From Streptomyces hokutonensis (GTDB taxonomy: Bacteria > Actinomycetota > Actinomycetes > Streptomycetales > Streptomycetaceae), in NCBI RefSeq assembly GCF_000376565.1, contig NZ_BARG01000109.1:1-39672 (forward strand): a stretch of 39,672 bases of DNA, given 5' to 3'. Made by a program: the position numbers and the translations under genes. Shown here piece by piece: positions 32,164 to 39,672 of the stretch. The notes under the pieces were generated by a model. The model searched no databases. It was not told where the DNA came from and saw only the letters and a program-made list of their open reading frames with translations. Position 1 is the stretch's first letter; every line of letters starts with the position of its first letter.

Positions 32164-33399
32164 TCAGTGCTCTCCGGTGAAGAGCAGCACCACGTTGTGC
32201 CCGCCGAACCCGAAGGAGTGGCTGACGGCGGCCCGGACGCGCTGCCGGCGGGGGAGGCCGGTCACGCAGTCGAGGTCGTAGGGGAGGTTGTCCGGGGTGA
32301 GGTTGGCGATCGGCGGCACGGTGGAGCGGTGCACGGTCAGGGCGGTGAGCGCGGCCTCGACCGCGCCGGCCGCGCCGAGACCGTGGCCCAGAACTCCCTT
32401 GGGAGCGGTGACACTTGGCCGGTGCGGCAGCACCCGCTCGATCAACTCCGCCTCGGTGAGGTCGTTGAGCGGGGTCGAGGTGCCGTGCGCATTGACGTGG
32501 TCGACGTCTCCGGGACCGAGCCCGGCCTCCGCGAGCGCGGCCCGCAGCGCGGCCTCGGCGTGAACTCCCCCTGGCGCGGGCGCGGTTGGGTGGAAAGCGT
32601 CGGAGGTCTGGCCGACGCCCGCGAGCCGGGCGTAGCGCCGCTGTCCACGGGCGCGGGCGTCCGCCTCCCGTTCCAGGACGAGGACGGCGGCCCCCTCGGC
32701 GATCACGAACCCGTCCCGGTCCGCCGCGAACGGCCGTGAGGCGGCGCCGGGTTCACCGACCCGGGACGACAACGCGCCCATCCGCTGGAAGCCGGAGGTG
32801 ATCACCGGGGTGACGGCCGCCTCCGCGCCGCCCGCCACCGCGATGTCGCACAGCCCGGCGAGCAGCAGCGCGCGGGCGGTGGCCACGGCACTGGCCCCGG
32901 AGGCACAGGCGCTCTCGGTCGCCAGGGAGGGACCGTGGGCGCCGAGGTCCAACAGGACTTCCCCTGCTGCCATGTTGGAGATCAGCATGGGCACGAGCGC
33001 GGGCGACACCAGCTCCGGGCCGCCCTGGTGGTGGCGGAGGGTCTGGTCCTCCAGGTGGGCGGCGCCGGCCAGACCCGAGCCGATGACCACGGCGACCCGT
33101 GCGCCGTCCCACCCGGCGGGGTCGAGCCCGGCGTCGGCGACGGCCTCCCGCGCGGCGAGCACGGCCAGCTGGCTGAAGCGGCCCATGCGCCAGGCCTTGC
33201 CGCCGCCGATCCGGGCCTGTTCCGGTGTCATGAGGGGGATACGGCAGGACAAGTCGACGGCGCAGCCCTTGAGTTCGGGGTCCGTGGCCGCCGTAGAACG
33301 ACCGGACAGGACCCCCTCCCAGGTGGCCGCGCGGCCGACCCCGGCCGGGGTGATGAGCCCCAGACCGGTGACGGAGACGGGTGCGCAGGGTGCTGTCAT
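32164..33399 (-). CDS. beta-ketoacyl-ACP synthase II (FabF-type)
   Basis: ATG 33399 overlaps the ACP stop by one base (TGATG); 411 aa. Motifs: 'VSVTGLGLITPAGVGRAATW', nucleophile in 'SLATESACASGASAVATARA', 'FAADRDGFVIAEGAAVLVLE', His in 'VDHVNAHGTSTPLNDLTEAE', second His in 'APKGVLGHGLGAAGAVEAAL' and 'AVSHSFGFGGHNVVLLF'. All catalytic residues are present, so it elongates the acyl chain on the neighbouring carrier protein by malonyl condensation. No chain-length-factor partner is encoded, which sets it apart from aromatic type II polyketide loci. Confidence 0.88.
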   Translation of the reverse strand: MTAPCAPVSVTGLGLITPAGVGRAATWEGVLSGRSTAATDPELKGCAVDLSCRIPLMTPEQARIGGGKAWRMGRFSQLAVLAAREAVADAGLDPAGWDGARVAVVIGSGLAGAAHLEDQTLRHHQGGPELVSPALVPMLISNMAAGEVLLDLGAHGPSLATESACASGASAVATARALLLAGLCDIAVAGGAEAAVTPVITSGFQRMGALSSRVGEPGAASRPFAADRDGFVIAEGAAVLVLEREADARARGQRRYARLAGVGQTSDAFHPTAPAPGGVHAEAALRAALAEAGLGPGDVDHVNAHGTSTPLNDLTEAELIERVLPHRPSVTAPKGVLGHGLGAAGAVEAALTALTVHRSTVPPIANLTPDNLPYDLDCVTGLPRRQRVRAAVSHSFGFGGHNVVLLFTGEH

Positions 33400-33632
33400 C
33401 ACGCGCGCTTGGCGTTCAGCGTGGCGACGAGCTCACCCACGGTGCTGTGCCGGGCGGCCTCCTCCTCCGCGACCGGAACCCCCAGCTCCTCCTGGAGCGC
33501 CAGGGCGAGTTCGGCCAGCGCGAGCGAGTCGAGGTCGAGGCTCTCCAGGGTGGCCTCCGGGCGGATGTACTCGGGGCTGACCTCGAACTTCTGGGTGAGT
33601 ACGGCGGTCACGGCACTCTGGACGGGAGACAT
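33399..33632 (-). CDS. acyl carrier protein
   Basis: ATG 33632 follows AAAGGAA; 77 aa, the usual ACP length. The phosphopantetheine attachment Ser lies in 'ATLESLDLDSLALAELALAL' (LDLDSL in place of GADSL). The four-helix, acidic pattern and 'VGELVATLNAKR' tail are typical. It is translated just before the KASII gene with overlapping stop/start and 141 bases after the FabH-type gene, so it is the dedicated carrier of this pathway. The DLDSL motif is more like ACPs of specialised pathways than of primary fatty-acid synthesis. Confidence 0.88.
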   Translation of the reverse strand: MSPVQSAVTAVLTQKFEVSPEYIRPEATLESLDLDSLALAELALALQEELGVPVAEEEAARHSTVGELVATLNAKRA

Positions 33633-33773
33633 GGCGTTCCTTTCGACGAGTGAGCGGAGCTGCACGATCGGGGCGCTCGACCTGTTTCGCGGTACGCGAA
33701 GACAGCGAGCACCGGCGGACGGGGAACAGCGGCGGACGGGACACAGCGGGTCCGCCCGCGAACGGGCGAGGTC

Positions 33774-34856
33774 TCAGACGACCGGCACCCGCACGGGGTC
33801 GACAGCCTCGATCCCGGACGCGGCCGACAGCTCCGGCCAGACCAGGGCCGCCGAGCCCCAGGTGAGCCCGGCGCCGAAGGCGGTGAGCAACACCCGTTGC
33901 CCGGCGTGGAGTTCACCGCGCGCGGCGGCGTCGGCGAGGGCCAGCGGGATGGAGGCGGCACCGGTGTTGCCGACCCGGGCGATGTTGGTGACATGCCGGT
34001 CGTCGGGCACGGGGATACGGGCGCCGACGGCGGACAGGATCCGGGCGTTGGCCTGGTGGGCGCAGAACCGGTCGATGTCCTCGGCCGCCCAGTCCGCGCG
34101 CTTGAGCACGGTGTGGGCGGACTGCGTCATACGGGTCACCGCATGCTGGAAGACATCGTGTCCCCGCATACGGAAGTAGCGGTCGTCCGGGCCGAATTCG
34201 CCCGGGCTGGAGCGTTCCAGCGCACCACCGCCGGGCACCTGGATCAGCTCGTCCCCCGAGCCGTCGCTGCCGAGGTCGAACGCCAGCACCGCGCCCGGCT
34301 CGTCCGGTGCCCCGCGCCGCAGTACGGCCGCCCCGGCACCGTCGCCGAACAGGATCCCGGCGGAACGGTCCTGTGGATCGAGGAGCGTCGAGTACACCTC
34401 GGCCGCGACCAGCAGCACCCGGTCGGCACACCCCGAGGTCAGGGCGCCGACGGCGGCGGCGAGGCCGTAGACGAATCCGCTGCACGCGGCGGAGACGTCC
34501 CAGGCGGCCGGTCCGCCGAGGCCGAGGCGGGTGGCGAGCCGGGGGGCCATGGCGGGCATCGGCCGGTCGGGGGTGGAGGTGGCGACGACGACGGCGTCGA
34601 CCGCCGGTCGCCCGGCCGCCGAGAGGGCCCGGCCGGCCGCCTCCAGCGCGAGGTCGCCGGTGGTCACCCCCGGTGCCGCGCGCCGCCGTTCGCCGATGCC
34701 GGTGCGTCTGCGCACCCAGGCGTCGTCGACACCCCACGCGGCGGGCAGGGCGTCGTTCGCCACCGCGTCCGGGGGGACGTAACCGGCGATGCCCTCGAGC
34801 ACGGCCGTGCGCGACGGCGTCAAGAGGGGGGCTGCGCTGGGCAGTCGGAGGGTCAC
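33774..34856 (-). CDS. beta-ketoacyl-ACP synthase III (FabH-type)
   Basis: GTG 34856 gives 360 aa starting 'VTLRLPSAAPLLTPSRTAVL'; a much longer frame upstream has no site. FabH pattern: 'GIAGYVPPDAVANDALPAAW', 'WVRRRTGIGERRRA', nucleophile in 'AWDVSAACSGFVYGLAAAVG', 'SAGILFGDGAGAAVLRRGAP', His in 'IDRFCAHQANARILSAVGAR' and Asn in 'NIARVGNTGAASIPLALADA'. The triad is intact. It would load the starter by condensing an acyl-CoA with malonyl-ACP and is the first gene of the minus-strand operon that ends with the P450. Confidence 0.88.
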   Translation of the reverse strand: MTLRLPSAAPLLTPSRTAVLEGIAGYVPPDAVANDALPAAWGVDDAWVRRRTGIGERRRAAPGVTTGDLALEAAGRALSAAGRPAVDAVVVATSTPDRPMPAMAPRLATRLGLGGPAAWDVSAACSGFVYGLAAAVGALTSGCADRVLLVAAEVYSTLLDPQDRSAGILFGDGAGAAVLRRGAPDEPGAVLAFDLGSDGSGDELIQVPGGGALERSSPGEFGPDDRYFRMRGHDVFQHAVTRMTQSAHTVLKRADWAAEDIDRFCAHQANARILSAVGARIPVPDDRHVTNIARVGNTGAASIPLALADAAARGELHAGQRVLLTAFGAGLTWGSAALVWPELSAASGIEAVDPVRVPVV

Positions 34857-34906
34857 ACACGCCTCGTTCGTCAGTGATCTTGGACGAGCGAGCACGACTG
34901 TAGATC

Positions 34907-34920
34907 GGATCAAGATCCGG
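34907..34920. promoter_or_regulatory. candidate operator of the acyl-synthesis operon
   Basis: The dyad CGGATC-AA-GATCCG lies 50 bases upstream of the fabH-type start codon, at about the position of the expected promoter. No regulator gene is in this operon. Confidence 0.4.
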
Positions 34921-35133
34921 CCGGGAACGTGACACGATGCGAACTGGTGAGCCAAATATGGCCCCCCACCAGCAAAAACGCAGGTCGGCGGGCGAAGTGA
35001 GGAAACGTTACGGCCGTTATGCCGCCCACGGATCACCCGAAAGGGGACGGCCGGTGACGCCGTTCGGCACACAACCGCCCCGGAGGACACGCCAGTTCAC
35101 CGGGTCGGGTGACGACGCTGGGACAATGGGCCC

Positions 35134-35472
35134 ATGAGCATCGTCAAGATCAACGTACTCACCGTCCCCGAAGAGCAGCGCGAGACGCTGGAGAAGCGGT
35201 TCGCGAACCGCGCCGGGACGGTCGACGGCTCGGACGGCTTCGAGTGGTTCGAGCTGCTCCGCCCCGTCGAGGGCACCGACACCTACCTCGTCTACACCCG
35301 CTGGCGCGCCGAGGAGGACTTCCAGAAGTGGATGTCCGGCATGGGCCAGGCCGCCCACCGCGGCACACCCCAGGACGGCTCCGCGCAGGGCGAGCGCCCG
35401 AAGCCCGCCGCGTCGGACGCCACACTGTGGACCTTCGAGGTGATCCAGCAGGCAGGCCCCAAGCAGGACTGA
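35134..35472 (+). CDS. antibiotic biosynthesis monooxygenase (ABM)-domain protein
   Basis: ATG 35134 gives 112 aa. The dimeric ferredoxin-like ABM fold is seen in 'MSIVKINVLTVPEEQRETLE', 'GFEWFELLRPVEGTDTYLVY' and 'TRWRAEEDFQKWMSGMGQAA'. This subgroup, often annotated as heme-degrading monooxygenase-like or ABM protein, is very common as a single small gene in Streptomyces. It may oxidise a quinone or aromatic compound or bind heme; residues that decide this are not identifiable by eye. It is divergent from the acyl-synthesis operon with a 277-base spacer and convergent with the next gene, so a link to that operon is not shown. Confidence 0.8.
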   Translation: MSIVKINVLTVPEEQRETLEKRFANRAGTVDGSDGFEWFELLRPVEGTDTYLVYTRWRAEEDFQKWMSGMGQAAHRGTPQDGSAQGERPKPAASDATLWTFEVIQQAGPKQD

Positions 35473-35478
35473 CGCGCA

Positions 35479-37020
35479 CTACTGCGCCTCCCGCACCGCC
35501 GTCAGTTCGCGCAGGACGCGGGTCAGGTCGTCCGGTGCCGCCGCGAGGCGGACCGGGCGGCCCCCGTCGTCGAGTTCGGCGATGTGCCAGTCACCGGGCA
35601 CGGTCTCGCCGTCGCCGCCCCGGGCCCGCCGTACGGCCTTGACAGTGAGCCGCTCCACCGGAATCCGCCGGGCCGCGAACCGCCCCGGGCCCGGGGTCAC
35701 CGCGGGCGGCCCGTCGCCGAGGGCGATATGGGTGCCGAAGCAGTACGGGTTGTAGTCGGTGTGCTCCAGGAAGCGGGCGGACACGAACACCTCGCCGTCC
35801 AACTCGGGCAGTTCTACGGCCACTTCGGCCCCGTCGGCCGGGCGGACCCGGGTTTCGCGCCAGGCCCACACCAGCAGCGCGGCCGTGCCGAGCGTGCCCA
35901 CCGCCGCCCAGGTGATCGTGGCGGGTGAGTCCAGCAGGGCCGTGGGGTGCAGGTACCACAGCGGCACCAGCCACAGAGCCGTACCGCCGAGCGGGACCAC
36001 GAACGGCAGGGCGGACGGCAGGACTTCGTCGTCGGGCAGCCGCCGTCCACGCACCCGCTGCACGGTCAGCGCGCCGGGGTAGCCCGCGGCGAGGGCGGCG
36101 AGGGCCGACATGACGGCCAGGGTGCCGGCGTTCGGGACGTGCCGGTGCCAGACGTACCGCGAGCCGGTGACGACCCTCACCTCGCCGCGCCAGAAGGTGA
36201 GTTGGACCTTGTCACCGGCACGGAAACCGTCGGCGGCCTCGACCGGAACCTCAAGGCGCGCGAACGGCCGGTCGTCGGCGAAGTACAGCCAACTGCTCTT
36301 CTTGGGCCGGTTGGGGTCGGTCCGCGCGATCACGGCCGACGTGTAGGTCAGACACTCCCGGCGCTCGGCGACCGGGGTCGACGCGGTGCACGGGACGGCC
36401 GCGCGCCAAGCCCGCTGGTCGGCCGCGGTGCCCGACACGAACGCGGCGGCCACGCCCGCGCCCACCAGCAGCCCCACGCACCACAGGACCGCGGCCCCCG
36501 CCCACCCGCGCCCGGCGGTACGGTCCGAGACGACGGGGACGGCCACCGACTCCGCCACCCCGATCCCGTGACGCTGATGCAGCACGCGCAGATCGGCCAA
36601 CTTCTCCTCGAACAAATCGAGTTCGTACGGCCCGGTCGCGACCGGCAGGGGCAGCGTCCGGCTGTGCCCGTCCCGCAGCAGCACACCGACGCGACGGATC
36701 TGCCCGCCCCGCGAACCGTTCCTGCGCTTCAGCCGTATCCGCAGCTCGGCAACGTCGGGCCAGGGCACGCTCCAGCGGCGCAACAGAGTCCAGGACCGCA
36801 GACCGCGCGCGTCGGCACTGACCCGGGCGGTGACCAGGTGCAGCGACACAAGCCCGACAAGCGCGAACGACCCGCCGACGGCCACCCACAACACACTCGG
36901 ACCGCGATACGCCGCCCACACCACCGATGCCCCAACACCCGCCGCCGCGAACGCCACGGACAGCCACAGGGCGCGGCGCGGACGAGCACGGCAGTGCACT
37001 TCGCGGACGTCGGTCGTCAT
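35479..37020 (-). CDS. multi-pass membrane protein, PH-like domain
   Basis: ATG 37020 gives 513 aa. An N-terminal pair of membrane segments ('LWLSVAFAAAGVGASVVWAA', 'VLWVAVGGSFALVGLVSLHL') is followed by a PH-like segment 'LRSWTLLRRWSVPWPDVAEL' and 'VLLRDGHSRTLPLPVATGPY'. Another segment is 'AAVLWCVGLLVGAGVAAAFV', then an extracytoplasmic part with a Cys pair, and further segments near residues 315-400. The C-terminal soluble part reads 'YCFGTHIALGDGPPAVTPGP'. Similar proteins are widespread in Streptomyces without known function; the PH-like domain could sense membrane state. No operon partner. Confidence 0.7.
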   Translation of the reverse strand: MTTDVREVHCRARPRRALWLSVAFAAAGVGASVVWAAYRGPSVLWVAVGGSFALVGLVSLHLVTARVSADARGLRSWTLLRRWSVPWPDVAELRIRLKRRNGSRGGQIRRVGVLLRDGHSRTLPLPVATGPYELDLFEEKLADLRVLHQRHGIGVAESVAVPVVSDRTAGRGWAGAAVLWCVGLLVGAGVAAAFVSGTAADQRAWRAAVPCTASTPVAERRECLTYTSAVIARTDPNRPKKSSWLYFADDRPFARLEVPVEAADGFRAGDKVQLTFWRGEVRVVTGSRYVWHRHVPNAGTLAVMSALAALAAGYPGALTVQRVRGRRLPDDEVLPSALPFVVPLGGTALWLVPLWYLHPTALLDSPATITWAAVGTLGTAALLVWAWRETRVRPADGAEVAVELPELDGEVFVSARFLEHTDYNPYCFGTHIALGDGPPAVTPGPGRFAARRIPVERLTVKAVRRARGGDGETVPGDWHIAELDDGGRPVRLAAAPDDLTRVLRELTAVREAQ

Positions 37021-37306
37021 GGCCTCAACTCTGCCCCGGCCCGCACGGCAAGCGCTTGTGCGATGTCCGGCAGCGTTCCGGCCTGCCAGGTTGCCCGAGG
37101 GAGGCAAGGTGCCCGACGGACCCCAGGAGTGCCCTCGTTGGCACCTCCTCCACGGCAGCCCCACCGAAGTGACATGACCCGTTCACCGATCCTCCACATA
37201 CGAAGCTCTGCGCCGAAAGAATCCGGCCATTGACTCACTTCGCGCGGCATCCACCGGGAAGTCGCGAAGCGCCTCGTTCGTTTCGTTTCCTCAGGTGGAG
37301 GGACAC

Positions 37307-38338
37307 GTGCTGTCCGCGCAGAAGGGCTCCGGCCGAACGGAGCCCCACAGACCCGTGCTCGATCCGCCGCCCCGGCGCCCACAGGCCGCCCGAGGGCTGG
37401 GCGACCGCGTCTTCCGCTACCAGTTGACGGCCACCGGGGTAGTAGTCCTCGGCATCATGGCCGCCGTAGGACTGTTCCTCCTCCTACGGGCCACCCAGGC
37501 ACTCCGCGCCACCGGCCCGTCATTCCTCACGACGGCCCAATGGCAGCCGGACGTCCACAGGTTCGGCATCGCGGCGGTCCTCACCGGCACCCTGCTGATC
37601 GCGGCGGTCGCGGTCACGATCTCCGTACCACTGGCGGTCGGGACGGCACTGTTCATCTCGGACGTGGCCCCGCGGGGCCTGCGCCGCACCCTGGTGAGCC
37701 TGGTGGACCTGATGGCGGCGGTCCCGTCCGTGGTCTACGGCCTCTGGGGCCTCTTCTTCCTCCAGGCCCATGTGATCGGCCTGTCGCGCTGGCTGTCCGA
37801 CTGGTTCGGCTGGATCCCGCTGTTCAAGGTCGACGGCACCCACCCCGGCGACCCGCTGGCCTCCGCGAGCGTCTACACCGCGTCCGCGTTCGTCGCCGGG
37901 ATCGTCGTCGCGCTCATGGTGGCGCCCATCCAGTGCTCGGTGATGCGCGAGGTCTTCGCCCAGGCCCCGGCCGGCGAACGCGAGGGCGCCTACGCGCTCG
38001 GCGCGACCCGCTGGGGCATGATCCGCGCGGTCGTCCTGCCCTACGGCAAGGGCGGCATCATCGGCGGCACGATGCTGGGGCTCGGCCGGGCGATGGGCGA
38101 GACGATCGCCGTCTACATGATCATCTCGCCGGTCTTCGTGATCCAGCCGCACATCCTGCAGACCGGCTCCAACTCGGTCTCCTCCCTCATCGCCCTGCAC
38201 TACGGCGACGCCTCCTCCTTCGGCATGTCGGCGCTGATGGCGGCGGGCCTGACGCTGTTCCTGCTCACCCTGGCGGTCAACTTCACCGCCTCCACGATCG
38301 CGGCCCGCTCGCGGTCCGGCGCGCAGAGCGAGGCATGA
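37307..38338 (+). CDS. pstC: phosphate ABC transporter permease PstC
   Basis: GTG 37307 follows GGAGG; 343 aa. A cytoplasmic N-terminus of about 35 residues precedes six membrane segments ('ATGVVVLGIMAAVGLFLLLR', 'GTLLIAAVAVTISVPLAVGT'). Diagnostic parts are 'DLMAAVPSVVYGLWGLFFLQ' and the EAA-like loop 'EREGAYALGATRWGMIRAVV' with 'LGLGRAMGETIAVYMIISPV', the PstC signature. It imports orthophosphate together with PstA and the ATPase PstB. PstA follows after two bases. The usual pstS gene is not upstream, and the 286-base spacer before it holds no second gene. Confidence 0.9.
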   Translation: MLSAQKGSGRTEPHRPVLDPPPRRPQAARGLGDRVFRYQLTATGVVVLGIMAAVGLFLLLRATQALRATGPSFLTTAQWQPDVHRFGIAAVLTGTLLIAAVAVTISVPLAVGTALFISDVAPRGLRRTLVSLVDLMAAVPSVVYGLWGLFFLQAHVIGLSRWLSDWFGWIPLFKVDGTHPGDPLASASVYTASAFVAGIVVALMVAPIQCSVMREVFAQAPAGEREGAYALGATRWGMIRAVVLPYGKGGIIGGTMLGLGRAMGETIAVYMIISPVFVIQPHILQTGSNSVSSLIALHYGDASSFGMSALMAAGLTLFLLTLAVNFTASTIAARSRSGAQSEA

Positions 38339-38340
38339 GA

Positions 38341-39672
38341 TGACGGTCGTAGAAGAAGCAGTAGTGACACGGGAGTTGGAAGCCCCGGCCACCCAACTAC
38401 CGGACGTACCACGGCGGATAGGCGGCCCCACCCGCTCCGGAGTGCTGGCCCTGTCCGGTGCCGCGGTGTCGGGCCTGTGCGTGAGCGTGCTCCTGTTCGG
38501 CGAACTGGCCCCCTTCTCCGGAACGTTGGGCTTCGCCGTCACCTGGTACACGGTCTCCCTAGTCGTCTACGGCGTACTCACGAGCCTGGAGGAGAACGGC
38601 CAGGCGGTACGGGACCGGGTGATGACGGTGGTGCTGTGGACGGCGGCGGCCCTGCTGTTCTCCGCCCTCGCCATGGTCGTCGGCTTCACCCTCTGGCGGG
38701 GCCGAGAGGCACTCACCTACACCAACTTCTTCCACCAGGACATGCAGGCGGCGGGCCCGCTGGACCCGCTGGGCGTAGGCGGCATAGCCCACGCGATGGT
38801 CGGCACCCTCCTCATGATCACCATCGCGCTGCTGATCACCGTCCCGCTGGGGCTGGCCTGCGCGGTGTACCTCAACCAGATCCCCGGCCGCTTCTCCCGC
38901 TTCGTCCGCACCATCGTCGAGGCGATGACCGCACTGCCGTCCATCGTGGCCGGCCTCATGGTCTACGCCGTCTGGGTCCTCCAACTGGGCATGGAGAAGT
39001 CGGGACTTGCGGCGGGCTTCGCGATCAGCGTGATGATGCTGCCGATCGTGATCAGAGCGGCGGACGTGGTCCTGCGCCTGGTCCCCGGCACACTCACCGA
39101 GGCGGCGGAGGCCCTGGGCGCACCACGCTGGCGAACGGTCTGGCACGTGGTCCTGCCAACGGCCCGCTCAGGCCTGGCAACGGCAGTAATCCTCGGCACG
39201 GCCCGCGGCATCGGCGAGACATCCCCGGTCCTCCTCACCGCGGGCTTCACAGCCGCCACGAACTACGACCCCCTGCACGGCCCGATGATCTCGCTCCCCC
39301 TCGCGGTCTTCAGCTTCGTCCGCTCCCCCGAACCGGCGATGATCGCCCGCGGCTTCGGAGCGGCGGCGGTACTCATGGCCCTGGTCCTGATCCTGTTCAT
39401 AATCGCCCGAGTGATCGGCGGCCGGGGCCCAGGCCAACAAACCCGCAGCCAGGCCCGCCGCACGGCTCGCGCTTCGCGGCGGGATGTGGCGCGGTTCGAT
39501 GAACTCAGGGCGCCGGGGCTGTCGTTGTTCGACACCCAACCCCACGAGCCGTCCGAATCGCCGACAACGAGACCCACCCCCGCACCTGAACCACCCGCAG
39601 CCACGGACGGCGAACCACCCGCAGTCACCCCCACCGGCCACGACTCACCCGCACCCGCCGACGACGAACCCG
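38341..39672 (+). CDS. pstA: phosphate ABC transporter permease PstA, 3' end beyond window
   Basis: ATG 38341 opens a frame that stays open to the last base (444 codons seen, incomplete). A variable N-terminus precedes a permease core with 'MVGTLLMITIALLITVPLGL' , 'YLNQIPGRFSRFVRTIVEAM', 'TALPSIVAGLMVYAVWVLQL', EAA loop 'EAAEALGAPRWRTVWHVVLP' and 'GTARGIGETSPVLLTAGFTA', the PstA signature. After the last membrane segment (about residue 360) it carries a soluble Pro/Thr/Asp-rich tail of at least 70 residues, unlike standard PstA, suggesting a fusion or long linker to something outside the window. It pairs with PstC. Confidence 0.88.

Noticed and set aside
37021..37306. Possible pstS or small gene before pstC
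   Set aside because: The spacer is only 286 bases and no frame carries a signal peptide or binding-protein sequence.

Overview
The base composition (clearly high GC over most of the window), GTG starts, GTGA/ATGA overlaps, rare TTA codons and the gene families all point to a Streptomyces chromosome or a close actinomycete relative. A visibly less GC-rich left part (about 1-5.5 kb) looks acquired. It is followed by a decayed tRNA-Arg(CCT)-like sequence with an intact 3' end (6032-6103) and a strong hairpin, the usual signature of an integrative-element attachment site. No integrase is seen in the window.

Left region (1-7.3 kb): a SUKH-like protein; a ruined three-gene cassette (TIR-like sensor/effector with deletion and nonsense codon, frameshifted RipA-type membrane protein, intact DUF7701-like partner); and an intact two-gene module of a DUF4062-type protein plus a STAND-like P-loop NTPase, a plausible but unproven defence system. 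Between and around them lie gene-poor stretches with three related imperfect repeats, and further right a small pseudogene with one internal stop.

Middle-left (7.4-10.3 kb): small Streptomyces hypothetical genes, a secreted cysteine-bearing protein cotranscribed with a 55-aa protein, a 55-aa C/H-rich protein and a one-TM protein.

Sugar region (10.3-22.7 kb): a secreted beta-helix protein with two tandem C-terminal carbohydrate-binding-like domains, D-galactonate dehydratase, an SDR sugar dehydrogenase and a LacI regulator on the minus strand. Divergently on the plus strand are a CUT1 sugar ABC transporter (binding lipoprotein and two permeases, no ATPase), a KDPG/KDPGal-type aldolase, a PfkB kinase and a lactonase. 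Together these supply every enzymatic step of a De Ley-Doudoroff-type route from galactose to pyruvate and glyceraldehyde-3-phosphate, with a likely LacI operator at the transporter promoter.

Accessory metabolism (22.7-29.1 kb): two hypothetical proteins, a TetR regulator divergent from an alpha/beta hydrolase, a secreted LIP-family lipase with a multi-dyad promoter, a kinase remnant lacking its C-lobe, and a Tat-exported GMC/cholesterol-oxidase-like flavoprotein with a TTA codon.

Biosynthetic operon (29.1-34.9 kb, minus strand): FabH-type KASIII, acyl carrier protein, FabF-type KASII, a second KASIII-like enzyme, an unusual carboxymuconolactone-decarboxylase-like/ferredoxin fusion, and a cytochrome P450. 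This looks like a compact cryptic acyl-chain pathway whose product cannot be read from the sequence.

Right end (35.1-39.7 kb): an antibiotic-biosynthesis-monooxygenase-like protein, a large membrane protein, and pstC-pstA of a phosphate ABC transporter without pstS upstream; pstA runs off the window. All assignments rest on reading motifs from memory; no database search was run.
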